DNA from: DT-110 sp964342305
Lineage (GTDB): Bacteria; Bacteroidota; Bacteroidia; Chitinophagales; Saprospiraceae
Reading direction: 5' to 3'
Assembly (NCBI GenBank): GCA_964342305.1
Contig: CAYFGK010000031.1
Coordinates: forward strand, 1-53,636
DNA length: 53,636 bases
A program made the position numbers and the translations under genes. Positions 26,801-34,245 of the stretch are shown here, in pieces. Position 1 is the stretch's first letter. Each line of letters opens with the position of its first letter. The notes beneath the pieces were generated by a model. The model made no database searches and had not been told where the DNA came from. It saw only the letters and a program-made list of their open reading frames with translations.

Positions 26801-27331
26801 CTTAACCATAATGTTGGCGCCGATTAAGGGCTCCCCTTCTTCAGAAACTACTTTACCCGAGATCGTTTTATCAACCAGCACTTGTTCGGCTGCCTGGAAA
26901 ATGTTATGGATGTTGGTGTGCTGTTCGCTGTGACTCCGCCTGATGTCAATGTTGCCGCTCTCTTCGAGTTTTTCAATCTGTTCAAACTTTCGTTTGATCT
27001 TTTGGATCTTTTTCTTGCTGGTCAGCGCTTTTTTGTAAACGATATAATATTTATCGGTGAGTTGTTTGTATTTCAGTCCGGTTTTGTCAAGGGCTCGATT
27101 GACAGCACTCTCCATATCTTCTCCCCGGACAAACTCGAAGTGAACCTCAATACCAGCCACTAGCTTGGAGTCGTAAGTAATAATTACCCGGTATTTTTCT
27201 CCGATTTTATCCAATACCTCGCTTAAAGGTTTCACCTGATCGGAAGGCAATGTCCCAGCATTGACAGGACAGTGACAGGTGAAAAAGACAACAGCCAATA
27301 GGAGTTGACTGAAACCTGCGGTAAGTTTCAT
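23837..27331 (-). CDS. SusC/RagA family TonB-dependent outer-membrane transporter
   Basis: This 1164-residue TonB-dependent importer works with the SusD protein to move oligosaccharides across the outer membrane. Domains in order: signal peptide (about 1-25); an STN domain (about 35-100, PLSEVLDKIGEKYRVIITYD), which links transport to the FecR/sigma signal; a carboxypeptidase-regulatory-like domain (about 155-235, ISGKVVSEEGEPLIGANI); the plug (about 245-370, PADIESIEVLKDASAAAIYG and GSNGVVLITTKKG); and a beta-barrel ending in ...GLNITF. The STN domain plus the upstream sigma/FecR pair shows that substrate sensing controls this operon. Confidence 0.95.
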   Translation of the reverse strand: MKLTAGFSQLLLAVVFFTCHCPVNAGTLPSDQVKPLSEVLDKIGEKYRVIITYDSKLVAGIEVHFEFVRGEDMESAVNRALDKTGLKYKQLTDKYYIVYKKALTSKKKIQKIKRKFEQIEKLEESGNIDIRRSHSEQHTNIHNIFQAAEQVLVDKTISGKVVSEEGEPLIGANIMVKGTQIGAITDVDGTFSISVPESSETLIISYVGYTVKEVAIGNQTYFEIALSAYASQLDEVLVVGFGTQKRKFTTGAISKLRGEEIENAVQTSVDGALQGRVAGVQVITSNAMAGSPVTIRVRGTSSIQASSEPLYVVDGVPVVSGNFSKNNASNWRLATANESNALVQLNPADIESIEVLKDASAAAIYGSRGSNGVVLITTKKGQQGKTKFNLGVQSGLSTETNRIDLLDGPTYLELAKEAWTNSYNDALADGDPSNDSRYDISNDYQKFWEAVLPPGLSRERAEQTSTDWIDKALRNGSFQSLNLSASGGDQKTQFYLGGSYRDETGIYVGNNFQRYSARVNIDHHPTDFLSIGARSSFTLTDNDIIPIAWAGGLGTAQSTALPFWPVYNEDGTYFNAQTGNNVVAELDNTEMNQKGTSILGNVYANLNILEHLTLRSEFGINNIYNKEFYYRSAIVEPAAIATSVLSESRNWNTNNTLSYSNTFGRHAVDVLAGMNATRNDYFSNVIDGETFPNPALKNPENAAVQTATVNATQFSFLSFLGRINYRFADKYLLGLSIRRDGSSRFGQSSRWGTFPAVSLGWIISEEPFLSGNETLTFLKLRMSYGVTGNAEIGNFEYFGSFRSSNYVDMPGIVVEEIDNPRLGWESTQQFDIGLDFGLWNSRIEGGIDFYFKETTNLLNVIDVSSLSGVNEVTNNIGSLENKGIDFSLTSRNTIGEFRWTTTATLGYNINEITSLGGRAFFPPRGLGGGAVSVGHPVGARYTFPWAGIAANDRVLTVTNPQNMEQEEIQVRGGDELFINQFGELTNFISPDDQVFLGNPNPKWIGGITNTFTWKNIDLNVLFTFAMGHDLANEEQRYQFNGFGYGWNMWSSVLNRWQAAGDNTDVQRLTWAPERPGSSRYIYDADFIRLKNITLGYTLPSSVLKKYGLGSMRIYTQGNNLLTFTDYPGWDPEYNRDGAGNTGQGSSWLPAPQAMGVTFGLNITF

Positions 27332-27411
27332 ACTTTTGAGTGTTTATTACATTTATTTTCCCTGGAGTTGACCCGTTAGGGTCTCTCCAGTTTTAAAACC
27401 CGGGCAAAAGA

Positions 27412-28443
27412 TTAATTGTCTACTACGTTTAAGACATATCTATTGCCCTTTTTTTCTATCTTAATTCCGTATACTTCGCTGAGCGTTACGAGTGTCACTT
27501 CCAGGTTTTTAATCGGAACACCGCCCGAAATAACTTCTCCTGCCACGTCTTTTTGTTGATACACGAACTGTATCCCGTATATGTCTTCAATGTCAGATAA
27601 AGCCTTTGCCAGAGGAGTGTCTTTGAAGATCAGACTTCCTTCTTTCCAAGAGGCATTTTCCAGCGCAGAAACATTCTTTTTCTTTTCACTGAGAGTCTTA
27701 TTCTTCTTTGAATAGGCAATGACATCACCAGGCTCCAATTCAATGATTTCGGACGCTTTTTCCTCTAATGCCAAAGTCACCTTGCCCTCTTCTAAGTAGA
27801 CCTGTGTTTTATTATTGCGCGTATTTACGTTGAAAGAAGTGCCCAGAACGGTTACTGCGAGGTCTGTTGTCCAGACATTGAATTTTTCTTTTGTCTCGAC
27901 CATTCTTTTTATTTCAAAGAAGGCTTCTCCATCTAACCGGACGGATCTTGGAGTCCGGGTGTAGTACTTCAGAGTAGAATTAGCATTTAGGGTAACCCGT
28001 GACCCATCGGGAAGGACATGCTCTAATTGTTCCCCGAAATCGGTAGCAAGGATGACTTGGGGGTTGTAGAAAAACTGGAGGTATAAGATGCCTGATGCCA
28101 CCAGTGCTAAAGTGATAGCAGCTGCCGCTAGCCTAAATCTGGATCCCGTAATTCTTCTGATAGTTGGTACAGGATGCTTGCTTTTCGTGGGGCTTTCTAA
28201 TCGATTTGTCAACCGACCTAATGCCTCTTCCTTTTTACGCTCATTAGTAGGGATTTCGCTAAAGGGAATCCCAATTGCCAACTCACGGCCCACCTTGCCC
28301 AATTCCCAGTACTGGGGATGCAAATTGAAATATTGCTCCCATTTGGCCATATCCTGGGTGTTCAGTTTTTTCGCCCAATTGATGAAAGTTGGGTCTTCCA
28401 GCCACTGACTTAGTATCTCTTTTTCGTGGTCGTTAAACGTCAT
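27412..28443 (-). CDS. FecR-type anti-sigma factor
   Basis: This 343-residue inner-membrane protein relays the SusC signal to the ECF sigma factor. An N-terminal cytoplasmic anti-sigma region (about 1-100, helical, with FINWAKKLNTQDMAKWEQYF) is followed by one membrane helix (about 107-126). The periplasmic FecR domain includes EHVLPDGSRVTLNANSTL and LDGEAFFEIKR. The C-terminal DUF4974 domain (ALSDIEDIYGIQFVYQ, IKNLEVTLVTLSEVYGIKIE) mirrors an STN fold. It lies between the sigma and susC genes, the classic arrangement. Confidence 0.93.
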   Translation of the reverse strand: MTFNDHEKEILSQWLEDPTFINWAKKLNTQDMAKWEQYFNLHPQYWELGKVGRELAIGIPFSEIPTNERKKEEALGRLTNRLESPTKSKHPVPTIRRITGSRFRLAAAAITLALVASGILYLQFFYNPQVILATDFGEQLEHVLPDGSRVTLNANSTLKYYTRTPRSVRLDGEAFFEIKRMVETKEKFNVWTTDLAVTVLGTSFNVNTRNNKTQVYLEEGKVTLALEEKASEIIELEPGDVIAYSKKNKTLSEKKKNVSALENASWKEGSLIFKDTPLAKALSDIEDIYGIQFVYQQKDVAGEVISGGVPIKNLEVTLVTLSEVYGIKIEKKGNRYVLNVVDN

Positions 28444-28686
28444 GTTTATTTGATTCCGAGGTTATAGATGTTGCATAAGAAGACCTGTGTTTGGGAGGCT
28501 GTTTCTATACACACTGTTGGTTTATCGAAAAGGATCTGCTGATTTAATAAGCCTATGATTATTCTTTATTAGTATAGAGGGCCACTTGATAGTTTTATAC
28601 CAATGGGATTTCAAAAAACTTTATTTTTTTTGAAAAACAGTTCGCAGTGGTAGCGTGATCTGCCTCAGGAGCAGGTGGCGTTTCGG

Positions 28687-29280
28687 TTAACTAAGGTAGA
28701 GGAGCAAACCTGACAATGGCAGCAGAAAGCCCATCAATTCCCGTAAGGAGGGATTCTTCCTGATTTTCTTCAAGGCGATATAGAGAGTGTTCAAAACCGT
28801 TTGATTGGCTATACCTAGTACTTCGGCAATTTCCCTGGTGCTCAAATGATTGTAATACTTGAGGTATATAGCCTCTCTTTGTTGCCACGGAAGACTGTTT
28901 AACGCCTCCATTAAAACCCGGCGCATTTCCTGTTCTTCCAATACAATAGCATCCTCTTGAAATAGGATATCGGTGGCGGGGAGGGAGGATTCCGTTGAAT
29001 AGTGTCGCTTCCGGTCCGTTTTTACTCTGTCAATAATCCTTCTGCGAAGACTGCTGAATAAATAGGCCTTTACGTTTCTCACATCACCCAAACGATGATA
29101 GGATTCGAACAAGTAAAGGAACAATTCCTGTATGCATTCTTCTACCTGAGACTCCTGAGGGGTTATCTGACAACCGTAATGAAGTAAATAGTCATAATGC
29201 CTGGTGAAGAGTTCCGAAAGCGCAGATTCGTCACCCTTCCTCAGTAAGGCAAAAAGATCGTTGTCAGATTTAGTGTTCAT
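28687..29280 (-). CDS. ECF RNA polymerase sigma factor (FecI-like)
   Basis: This is a 197-residue alternative sigma factor. Region 2 runs at about 15-90 (LFTRHYDYLLHYGCQITP, ECIQELFLYLFESYHRLGDV, KAYLFSSLRRRIIDRVK). Region 4 runs at about 130-185 (LNSLPWQQREAIYLKYYNHL, TREIAEVLGIANQTVLNTLY). A short hydrophobic tail (LLPLSGLLLYLS) ends the protein. I use the ATG at 29280, which begins MNTKSDNDLFALLRKGDE. A TTG at 29355 would add 25 residues lacking family features. It heads the regulatory pair for the downstream SusCD locus. Confidence 0.92.
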   Translation of the reverse strand: MNTKSDNDLFALLRKGDESALSELFTRHYDYLLHYGCQITPQESQVEECIQELFLYLFESYHRLGDVRNVKAYLFSSLRRRIIDRVKTDRKRHYSTESSLPATDILFQEDAIVLEEQEMRRVLMEALNSLPWQQREAIYLKYYNHLSTREIAEVLGIANQTVLNTLYIALKKIRKNPSLRELMGFLLPLSGLLLYLS

Positions 29281-29463
29281 AAGAACAAAATTTAGCCTAA
29301 AAAAACGACTTTTTAATGCCACGGAGAAAGAGGACGGTATTTCCTTTAAAACCAAGATACTATGTATGTGCTACTTTGGGCTACTTTTTCGGGGCATTGG
29401 AACCGTTGAAAATCTATCCAATTGTGAATGATGCAGTGTGTTGCGCCCAGTACTGAAAATGCA

Positions 29464-29499
29464 AAAGGGTAAAACCGGCGTTAGCCAGTTTTACCCTTT
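29464..29499. terminator. Strong bidirectional terminator-like hairpin
   Basis: AAAGGGTAAAAC pairs perfectly with GTTTTACCCTTT, and an inner GGC/GCC extends the stem around a GTTA loop. A- and T-rich flanks on both sides make it a candidate terminator in either direction. It separates the sigma gene of the polysaccharide locus from the repeat array. Confidence 0.65.
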
Positions 29500-29505
29500 A
29501 ATTTT

Positions 29506-29866
29506 CGTAGACCCATTGGGACTTCCCGACTTCACTTCACTGCGTTTCGTTCGCAAGGGATAAACGTCGAGTTCTAGCGGGCCTACTANNNNNNNNNNNN
29601 NNNNNNNNNNNNNNNNNNNNNNNNNNNNNNNNNNNNNNNNNNNNNNNNNNNNNNNNNNNNNNNNNNNNNNNNNNNNNNNNNNNNNNNNCGAAAAAAGGCC
29701 AGACGCTACCGCATCTGACCTTTTTCTCCGTAGACCCACTAGGACTTCCCGACTTCACTTCACTGCGTTTCGTTCGCACGGGATAAACTTCTCGCCCTGG
29801 CGGGCCTACTACGAAAAAAGGCCAGACGCTACCGCATCTGACCTTTTTCTCCGTAGACCCACTAGG
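29506..29866. repeat. Tandem repeat array (123-bp unit) with terminator-like hairpins, broken by an assembly gap
   Basis: A complete unit at 29689-29811 is followed by a second, partial copy (29812-29866). A left partial unit is at 29506-29588. Each unit holds CGTAGACCCAYTRGGACTTC, CGACTTCACTTCACTGCG and GTTCGCAMGGGATAAAC, plus an AAAAAAGGCCAGA / TCTGACCTTTTT hairpin. On the minus strand that hairpin looks like an intrinsic terminator. The 123-bp period is a multiple of three, so a minus-strand frame stays open through the units. A gap of 100 N sits inside the array, so the true copy number is unknown and the join may be wrong. Confidence 0.7.
29589..29688. other. Assembly gap of 100 N
   Basis: One hundred undetermined bases lie inside the tandem repeat array. 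The round length suggests a scaffolding placeholder. Linkage between the polysaccharide locus and the integrase island therefore depends on scaffolding. Confidence 0.95.
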
Positions 29867-30053
29867 TCCACATATCAATGCAATTATACGGGATAATCCG
29901 GTATTTTTACCTAAAAACCCCTCTTTTTTGCTCCAATTTTAGCGAAATCTCTTCTTGAAGCGGAAAAGGCAGGAACACTTCTGTCAACTATTCCGTCAAC
30001 GCAGTTGGCGTGGGAATCGAAAATTATTTTCGAAACCATAAACCACGACCAAC
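29867..30053. promoter_or_regulatory. Upstream region of the integrase gene
   Basis: Just before the integrase there are closely spaced CGTCAAC copies and an imperfect palindrome (CGTCAACGCAGTTGGCG, near 29995-30011). These are candidates for recombinase arm sites, an excisionase site or an operator. No attachment-site duplicate was found elsewhere in the window. Confidence 0.3.
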
Positions 30054-31391
30054 ATGGCAAAACTGCCCAAACCTAAGTTTTATTTACGCCTGCCTAATGG
30101 CGATTCTGAGACGCTTATCTCTTTGATGGTAAGCTATTGCGGAAAGCGGCTTGTTTACTCTACGGGCTATTCCATTCACCCACAAGACTGGGATGCTGAG
30201 ACTCAACGTCCGATCATCCAAACCGGACGTGCTGACCTCTTCGAGATCAGGCGACAACTCGATGAATTAGCTACCCATTGTCTCAATATCTTTATTGAGA
30301 CAGGGGGCATCGCTGTATCCCTGAAAGACTTCCGCGAAAGGTTAAACCAGCGAAATAAAAAAAACAGCACTCCTGAGTCTTTAAAAGCCGATCCTGACAC
30401 TAGACCAACTTTTCTTGAGTTCCTCGACATCGAGGTAGCTGAAATGAAAGCTGCCAAAATGAAGCGTGGTAGCTGGAAGGTCTTCGAGCTACATGCCGGT
30501 CGGCTGAAGAAATTCGCAACCGATGTTTATGGCAATCGCGGCTTCACTTATGAGGATGTAGACTGGAATTTCCGCTTAGAACTGATCGACTGGTTAGCGA
30601 AGCGGGACGCTCAACTAGAATACGGCAATAAGACGCTGAAAGTCCTGCGGCAATTTTTGGAGCGGGCGCGACGAAAGAAACTCCATTCTCATACCGATTA
30701 TCTAGGGGAAGGGTGGGTTGTTTCGAAGAAGAAAGCAGAAGGGCAACTGGTAACACTCTCCAATGATGAACTTAGCATCCTAGCCGAAATGAAGCTGGCT
30801 GGCTTTCTAGCTAAGGTCAGAGATATATGTCTGATCGGGGCAGGGACAGGACAACGATGGAGCGACTTTTCGCGCTACAGTCAGGATCACTTCTACCGCA
30901 CTTTAAAAGGTGTGACCATTCTTTCAGTTATTTCGACCAAGACCGATACACCAGTCAAAGTACCTGTCAATCTCTTCCCCTGGCTACTTCCTGTTTTGGA
31001 GCGGAACGATTACGCTACTCCCAAAATGTCAATGCAGAAGTTCAATGACGGCCTAAAGCAGCTTTGTGAACTGGCAGGCTTCGACGAACGCCTGCTCGTA
31101 GTAGAACAGTATATCGGGCGTAAGGCGGCGGTAAAGAAATCCTTCGCGCCAAAATACGAGCTGGTCTCTTCTCACATCTGCCGCAGAAGCTTTGCCACCA
31201 ATCTATACCGAATGGGCTACAGTCTCGCCCAAATCATGCCGATGACCGGCCATGCGACCGAATCGCAGCTTAGGAAATATATCGGCATAGACGGCGAGAT
31301 GAACGCGGAGGAAATAGCTCTTCAGATCATGCAACAAAAACAGGCCGGTACTTATCGGCACGGTTCCGACCTACGGATCGTGAACGGCTAA
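30054..31391 (+). CDS. Tyrosine site-specific recombinase (integrase, Bacteroidota type)
   Basis: This enzyme integrates or excises a mobile element by strand exchange. The 445-residue product has an Arm DNA-binding domain (about 1-95, with GYSIHPQDWD), a SAM-like core-binding domain (about 118-210) and a catalytic domain. The catalytic set is complete: R268 in GTGQRWSDF, K296 in STKTDTPV, H374 and R377 in SSHICRRSF, H400 in MTGHATES and Tyr409 in LRKYIG. It marks the left side of the island that carries copper resistance and Argonaute genes. It is followed by a membrane protein and an excisionase-like gene. Confidence 0.95.
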   Translation: MAKLPKPKFYLRLPNGDSETLISLMVSYCGKRLVYSTGYSIHPQDWDAETQRPIIQTGRADLFEIRRQLDELATHCLNIFIETGGIAVSLKDFRERLNQRNKKNSTPESLKADPDTRPTFLEFLDIEVAEMKAAKMKRGSWKVFELHAGRLKKFATDVYGNRGFTYEDVDWNFRLELIDWLAKRDAQLEYGNKTLKVLRQFLERARRKKLHSHTDYLGEGWVVSKKKAEGQLVTLSNDELSILAEMKLAGFLAKVRDICLIGAGTGQRWSDFSRYSQDHFYRTLKGVTILSVISTKTDTPVKVPVNLFPWLLPVLERNDYATPKMSMQKFNDGLKQLCELAGFDERLLVVEQYIGRKAAVKKSFAPKYELVSSHICRRSFATNLYRMGYSLAQIMPMTGHATESQLRKYIGIDGEMNAEEIALQIMQQKQAGTYRHGSDLRIVNG

Positions 31392-31422
31392 TTATTTAAG
31401 TGCTCCTGAAAAGAAAAAAGAA

Positions 31423-32079
31423 ATGAATAATTCAAATAATACTCTCATCAATGATGATTTCAGCAGGTCGATAAAGCGGCTGCGCTCAATATTGCCTAAA
31501 CTCAGCTTCGGGCTGCTCATTGCTACTTATCTTATTTCAGCGATTATCATGGGCATCTTCCATACTCAGAATGCTCCCAATATCGGCTTCACGATAGCTG
31601 CCTTTCTGGTGCCACTGGCAATACAAGCGGGCAGGGGAACGCTGGTTTTCTTCTTCCAGCTAAACCCTGCTCATATCCAGGGGAGATTTTCGTTCGGTAT
31701 CATCGCTGCAACTGTATTGCTATTGCTTTCCATAGCGGAAGCTTGCCTTGTACTTTATCCCTTTGGTGTTTCTTGGATAGTCTCTGTTTGTACGCTCATG
31801 CTTATCGGCTGGGTGATTGAGATAATGATACTTAGGGAGACCATCTTTTCTACTCAGATGGAGCTATTCCAGGATCAGGAAAGATGGCAGCAGGTAGGAC
31901 AATTCTATACCGCCAAAAATGACCTAAATAATTTCATCAAAGGGATAGGGGAAGAACAGGGTGAAGAGATAAAATCTCTTCTTGAACCAAAAGAAGAACA
32001 GCCTGAACCTTCCGAAGAAGATAAAGAGCTCGCAAAGCTTCTATCAGAACTAAAAGGGCTTTTGGAGGGAAACGCATAA
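31423..32079 (+). CDS. Hypothetical four-helix membrane protein
   Basis: No family is recognised. The 218-residue protein has four hydrophobic helices (about 28-48, 52-75, 87-108, 112-134). A cytoplasmic tail follows (about 145-218) that is rich in Glu/Gln/Lys and probably coiled (DLNNFIKGIGEEQGEEIKSL, EDKELAKLLSELKGLLEG). It follows the integrase after 31 bases and is followed at once by a hairpin, so it is likely expressed with the integrase or on its own short unit. It belongs to the mobile element by position. Confidence 0.65.
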   Translation: MNNSNNTLINDDFSRSIKRLRSILPKLSFGLLIATYLISAIIMGIFHTQNAPNIGFTIAAFLVPLAIQAGRGTLVFFFQLNPAHIQGRFSFGIIAATVLLLLSIAEACLVLYPFGVSWIVSVCTLMLIGWVIEIMILRETIFSTQMELFQDQERWQQVGQFYTAKNDLNNFIKGIGEEQGEEIKSLLEPKEEQPEPSEEDKELAKLLSELKGLLEGNA

Positions 32080-32110
32080 AGCCCTCCGTCGATCCTTCGG
32101 ACGGGGGGCT
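32080..32110 (+). terminator. Hairpin after the membrane-protein gene
   Basis: AGCCCTCCGTC pairs with GACGGGGGGCT (11 bp, one wobble). It starts at the base after the stop codon at 32077-32079. No T run follows, so termination would be weak or factor-assisted. Confidence 0.45.
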
Positions 32111-32135
32111 GAACAAGCCCTTAATTTTCTACGGT

Positions 32136-32366
32136 GTGGAACTGGATAAAGATGACTCCTATCTCAGGCATAATCTTTCCAGGCTAGAAAAACGCTTTAA
32201 AGAGCGATACCTGAATTCTCTAGAGAAGAACAGGAAGCGGGAAGAGGAGGGGAAACCACCTCACCAAACTACGCTTAAATCGACTACTGACAATAAAAGA
32301 CGGTTTCAGATGGTGCAATTATTACGGCACCTTCTCCTGGCTGAACTGCTCGACCTTTCTCTATAA
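32136..32366 (+). CDS. Small hypothetical protein, possibly a remnant
   Basis: This is a 76-residue frame starting with GTG. It is strongly charged (YLRHNLSRLEKRFKERYLNS, EKNRKREEEGKPPHQ), predicted helical, and ends in a leucine-rich stretch (LLRHLLLAELLDLSL). No domain is recognised. Its place between the integrase companions and the excisionase-like gene suggests a mobile-element gene. The short length and non-ATG start leave real doubt. Confidence 0.35.
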   Translation: MELDKDDSYLRHNLSRLEKRFKERYLNSLEKNRKREEEGKPPHQTTLKSTTDNKRRFQMVQLLRHLLLAELLDLSL

Positions 32367-32596
32367 ATCTGGGGCTGAAATGTTAAAAACTGTTAAAGTT
32401 TGGCGTTTTAGCCCCTTTCCGGAATTTCCCAGATTACCCCACTTGGTAACAGATGGTCTCAGAGCTAAAATTTAATGATGTCAGATTGTACCATTTGATG
32501 TCAAATAGAGCCATTATTAACTGATTTTCAGTTATTTGTATCGAATATTAGTTTTTCATAGATTGCAAGAAATTCATCAAAAACAATCAGAATATT

Positions 32597-32929
32597 ATGG
32601 AAAACAACGTTATGTTACACTCTATTACACCGCACCAATTGAAGGAGATTTTGCGGGAAATGATCCGCGAAGAATTTGAAGCGGTCAATGAAGAAGTACA
32701 GCGGGTTGTCGGGGAAGATGACCTGGTTAGTACCGGCACCGCCTGCCGCCTGCTCGGTATGTGCTCGAAGCAACTCCGCTATTTAGTCAATGAGGGGCAT
32801 TTCACCGTTTACCACCACATGAAAGAGAAGCGATATGCAAGGGCTGAGTTATTGGATTTTCGGAATAAGCACAAGATCAACAGGCTCAAAAGGGCAATGT
32901 CTGACCGGAAAAGCACAAGCCGAAGTTAG
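32597..32929 (+). CDS. Excisionase-like helix-turn-helix protein
   Basis: This 110-residue DNA-binding protein has a MerR/Xis-type winged helix at about 45-100 (STGTACRLLGMCSKQLRYLV, NEGHFTVYHH, KRYARAELLDFRNKHKI). Such proteins direct a tyrosine recombinase toward excision or regulate element genes. The acidic N-terminal helix (LKEILREMIREEFEAVNEEV) is usual in Bacteroidota mobile elements. It lies about 1.2 kb after the integrase on the same strand. Regulator versus excisionase cannot be decided from sequence. Confidence 0.7.
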   Translation: MENNVMLHSITPHQLKEILREMIREEFEAVNEEVQRVVGEDDLVSTGTACRLLGMCSKQLRYLVNEGHFTVYHHMKEKRYARAELLDFRNKHKINRLKRAMSDRKSTSRS

Positions 32930-32970
32930 AACGGAGGATTTGCTTTTCTCACAAAAGAGACCTGCGTCAG

Positions 32971-33012
32971 ATAGAATTCCGTAGTATGCGACGAGCTGCT
33001 GCGGAATTCTAT
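32971..33012. repeat. 11-bp perfect inverted repeat in non-coding DNA
   Basis: ATAGAATTCCG and CGGAATTCTAT are perfect inverted arms around a 20-base spacer. It begins 42 bases after the excisionase-like gene. It may be a protein-binding site (excision or transfer functions) or a terminator stem. No function can be proved. Confidence 0.4.
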
Positions 33013-33614
33013 TTAGAGCAAGCCTATACCGCCACTTCTATACAGTTTAATTGCTTTCTGCATTTGCTAAAAAGGAAACTCCCGACCCAGGAGCGGAGGA
33101 AATCAGCTTGGCTTGAGTTTTCTGCATATGACCAAGCCTTGTAAATGAGGTATCCTCCCGTTACGCAGTCATGGTAGCGGAGAACAAAATATAGACAAGG
33201 GTGAGGGGCTATTATTTGAGAGGCACGAACAAAAAATCGTCCCGAAAGCATAGCGTCCCTTTTCTATATTGCAGGGCGTAGCTTCCTTAGACGAAGGAAT
33301 GAGATGAGACCGGAACCAAGGCGGAGGCAGGACACGACACAAGCAGATTTATGTAGTCGACCATCACACCGACGACGCTCCCCTGGTTCCTGAACTGGCA
33401 GCGGTTTTTAAGCTAGAACCGTGACAGTTTAGGGGGAGCTTGAGGTAGGGTGAAAATTTGTAGTAAGTAGCTCAAGAGTGGAAACGACTCATACAAAACC
33501 ATAAACCAAAGGTGTAAAGTGAACTTCCCTACAAGGCAGATCCATCTTGGTGGGGAAAGTCTTGAAGATTTTAAGCATTGGGAATGTGTGTCAATAAGAA
33601 GTGATAGAAGTAGC
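33013..33614. ncRNA. Long non-coding stretch with structured segment (candidate structured RNA)
   Basis: About 600 bases between the excisionase-like gene and the copper operon carry no convincing gene. The stretch has several pairing segments. The best is at 33377-33439, where GCTCCCC pairs with GGGGAGC, then AACTG with CAGTT, and GGTT with AACC, giving one long stepped stem-loop. Purine-rich single-stranded-looking runs (AAACCATAAACC, GTGGGGAAAGTC) follow. It could be a structured RNA, a group II intron remnant or a transfer origin. I could not match it to a named family. Confidence 0.3.
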
Positions 33615-33649
33615 CCAATATTTTATAAATAAGCCCCAAAATTATGTAA
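33615..33649 (+). promoter_or_regulatory. Twin direct-repeat operator of the first copper operon
   Basis: Two boxes, CCAATATTTTATAA (33615-33628) and CCAAAATTATGTAA (33636-33649), lie exactly 21 bp apart, two helical turns. Both match CCAAWAWKNTRTAA. The same pair with the same spacing lies before copA (46957-46991). The -7 element starts 36 bp after the start of the second box in both places. This is the pattern expected for an AraC-family dimer, and the HMA-AraC protein in this block is the obvious candidate binder. Confidence 0.65.
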
Positions 33650-33671
33650 TGTCTTCTTCCTGAATTATTTG

Positions 33672-33679
33672 TACTTTTG
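33672..33679 (+). promoter_or_regulatory. Bacteroidota -7 promoter element (TACTTTTG)
   Basis: TACTTTTG fits the Bacteroidota -7 consensus TAnnTTTG exactly. No good -33 TTTG is present at the usual distance, which is typical of activator-dependent promoters. The expected start of transcription is only a few bases before the first gene. Confidence 0.55.
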
Positions 33680-33693
33680 CAAAAATCTCTTAA

Positions 33694-34122
33694 TTGATCA
33701 ATAAATTAGGACATACCATACTTGCTTTGCTCATCTTTATCAGTTCCACTGGTATAGTGCTCAATATGCACTACTGCCAGGATGAACTGAAGAGCATGGC
33801 AATTTTTCTTGAGGCAGAAGCTTGCCATCAAGAAAAAGCAATGGCCAGTTGTCCTATGCATAGTTCCGAATCTCACCACGGAGAAAAGGAATCGCAAGGC
33901 TGCTGTGACGACGAAACACAGTACGTAAAGTCTGAAACAGAGCAATTTGTCCAGGCCAATGAAACCGAGATCAATTTCAATCCGGTTCTTCTAAGTGTCT
34001 TGTTCGTGGCGCTTCAAATTGAACTGCCTTCAATAGATACCCGATCTATTCAGTATCTAAACTATAAGCCTCCCTTGATTGTCTGTGACTTACCGGTTAG
34101 GTTACAGACGTTCCTTTGCTAG
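33694..34122 (+). CDS. HYC_CC_PP family protein (metal-operon associated)
   Basis: This small Bacteroidota family is named for three motifs, all present here: HYC (in NMHYCQDEL, about residue 26), CC (in QGCCDDETQ, about 71) and PP (in YKPPLIVCD, about 128). The N terminus is one hydrophobic segment (about 5-24) that anchors or exports the 142-residue protein. The middle is His/Cys/Met-rich (CHQEKAMASCPMHSSESHHG), fitting copper or silver binding in the periplasm. There is no ATG upstream, so translation must begin at TTG 33694. It is the first gene of the copper block, directly under the twin-box promoter. Confidence 0.8.
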   Translation: MINKLGHTILALLIFISSTGIVLNMHYCQDELKSMAIFLEAEACHQEKAMASCPMHSSESHHGEKESQGCCDDETQYVKSETEQFVQANETEINFNPVLLSVLFVALQIELPSIDTRSIQYLNYKPPLIVCDLPVRLQTFLC

Positions 34123-34245
34123 CATTTCATTTTCATTTTTTACCACTCAATGTCAGGTGCATTGTAGTGGCTTGTTGTGTTTTTGTACTTCCTCGCCTAG
34201 TGGCGTCAGGTCGTACCATAATAGCTAAGCTGAAAATGATCTTAT

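Noticed and set aside
29491..29878. Minus-strand frames running through the 123-bp repeats and the gap
   Set aside because: They cross the N gap and repeat the same peptide. The underlying DNA contains terminator-like hairpins, so coding is unlikely, though the period of 123 is noted as a finding.
33024..33251. A 75-codon minus-strand frame in the non-coding stretch
   Set aside because: Its composition is unlike the neighbouring genes, there is no recognisable domain, and it lies in a region with strong inverted repeats and structure. I treat it as chance.
33250..33614. Group II intron or transfer origin in the structured region
   Set aside because: I could not identify a domain V signature, a reverse transcriptase or a relaxase, so neither name is justified. 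Only a candidate structured region is reported.
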